This document shows, piece by piece, positions 63,873 to 64,000 of a DNA stretch of 64,000 bases. Source of the DNA: Candidatus Acidiferrales bacterium (GTDB taxonomy: Bacteria > Bacteroidota > Ignavibacteria > Kryptoniales > JAKASW01); NCBI GenBank assembly GCA_035515795.1, contig DATJAY010000002.1:1-64000 (forward strand), given 5' to 3'. Every line of letters starts with the position of its first letter. The stretch's first letter is position 1. The notes beneath the pieces were generated by a model. That model saw only the letters and a program-made list of their open reading frames with translations. It did no database searches and was not told where the DNA came from. The position numbers and the translations under genes are program-made.

Positions 63873-64000
63873 TGAATTCGAAGAGTATTTTTAAAGCGAT
63901 CTTATTGATCGCTGTTTCTGCCGGGATCGCTCGGGCGCAAACCAAACCCGTTTTAGACGGGATCGTTGCTGTGGTAGGTAATGAAATTATTTTGAAGTCC
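63872..64000 (+). CDS. surA: SurA-family foldase, 3' end outside window
   Basis: Only 43 codons are visible. The N terminus has a signal peptide MNSKSIFKAILLIAVSAGIA with cleavage near RAQTKP, and continues LDGIVAVVGNEIILKS. That block is the strongly conserved opening of SurA proteins, periplasmic chaperone/isomerases for outer-membrane barrels. The ATG overlaps the TGA of the preceding gene by one base, and GAGGA lies just upstream. A second ATG directly before it in frame (63869) is possible. The identity is likely but rests on a short segment. Confidence 0.7.
   Translation, partial: MNSKSIFKAILLIAVSAGIARAQTKPVLDGIVAVVGNEIILKS

Overview
The window is an ordinary-density stretch of a Gram-negative bacterial chromosome from the Bacteroidota/Chlorobiota side of the tree, most likely an Ignavibacteria- or Kryptonia-like lineage. 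This placement is inferred, not proven. It rests on a secreted glycosidase ending in a type-IX-secretion-like C-terminal domain, a DUF2723 membrane protein, a Bacteroidota-type histone-H1-like protein, futalosine-pathway menaquinone genes, a lipid-A/KDO export operon of LptC-OstA-LptB type, ATP-dependent PEP carboxykinase and a B-family DNA polymerase. No insertion sequences, phage genes, CRISPR arrays, rRNAs or tRNAs were found.

Layout. 0-3.7 kb: the 3' end of a TonB-domain protein coupled to endonuclease III, a small methyltransferase, a DUF4097-like lipoprotein and an exported PAP2 phosphatase. 3.8-8.3 kb (minus): a tolC-macA-macB tripartite efflux operon, with ATPase and permease as separate genes. 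8.4-10.9 kb: an adenosine-specific-kinase family protein and three small envelope or unknown genes. 11-13.5 kb: a deoxyhypusine-synthase-like gene overlapping argJ, then a histone-H1-like gene. 13.5-23 kb (minus): a soluble histidine kinase with a REC-HisKA partner, a DUF4159/DUF4175 pair and a large PAS hybrid kinase. 23.3-30.4 kb: DedA, a seven-haem cytochrome, a short asparaginase, Tag, an exported nitroreductase and DUF2723. 30.5-33.8 kb: an intergenic candidate RNA, then an aminotransferase overlapping pckA. 33.9-37.5 kb: the ffh-rpsP-khpA-trmD-rplS ribosome/SRP operon, with no rimM in its usual place; that spacer is instead a highly structured non-coding segment. 37.6-39.6 kb: mqnE-mqnA. 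39.9-47.2 kb: a barrel protein with a bactofilin-like segment, YbjQ, an amidohydrolase, an exported OB-like protein and DNA polymerase B. 47.2-49.4 kb (minus): DAHP synthase and prephenate dehydrogenase. 49.9-51.8 kb: a GH44 glycosidase. 51.8-56.9 kb (minus): kdsA-kdsC-kdsD-lptC-ostA/lptA-lptB. 57-60.9 kb: pta, a redoxin-like protein, a DNA alkyltransferase and a LysE exporter. 61-64 kb: three consecutive periplasmic PpiC/SurA-type foldases; the last runs off the window.

How they fit together. Two modules build the outer membrane: the KDO/Lpt operon makes and exports lipopolysaccharide core, and the foldase cluster delivers barrel proteins. Aspartate aminotransferase plus pckA connects aspartate, oxaloacetate and PEP. 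DAHP synthase and TyrA feed and drain the shikimate pathway, and mqnE-mqnA use chorismate for menaquinone. The two most promising unexplained items are the khpA-trmD structured spacer (about 36.16-36.38 kb) and the intergenic promoter-hairpins-terminator unit at about 30.53-30.73 kb. All calls come from reading the sequence. No database or folding program was run.
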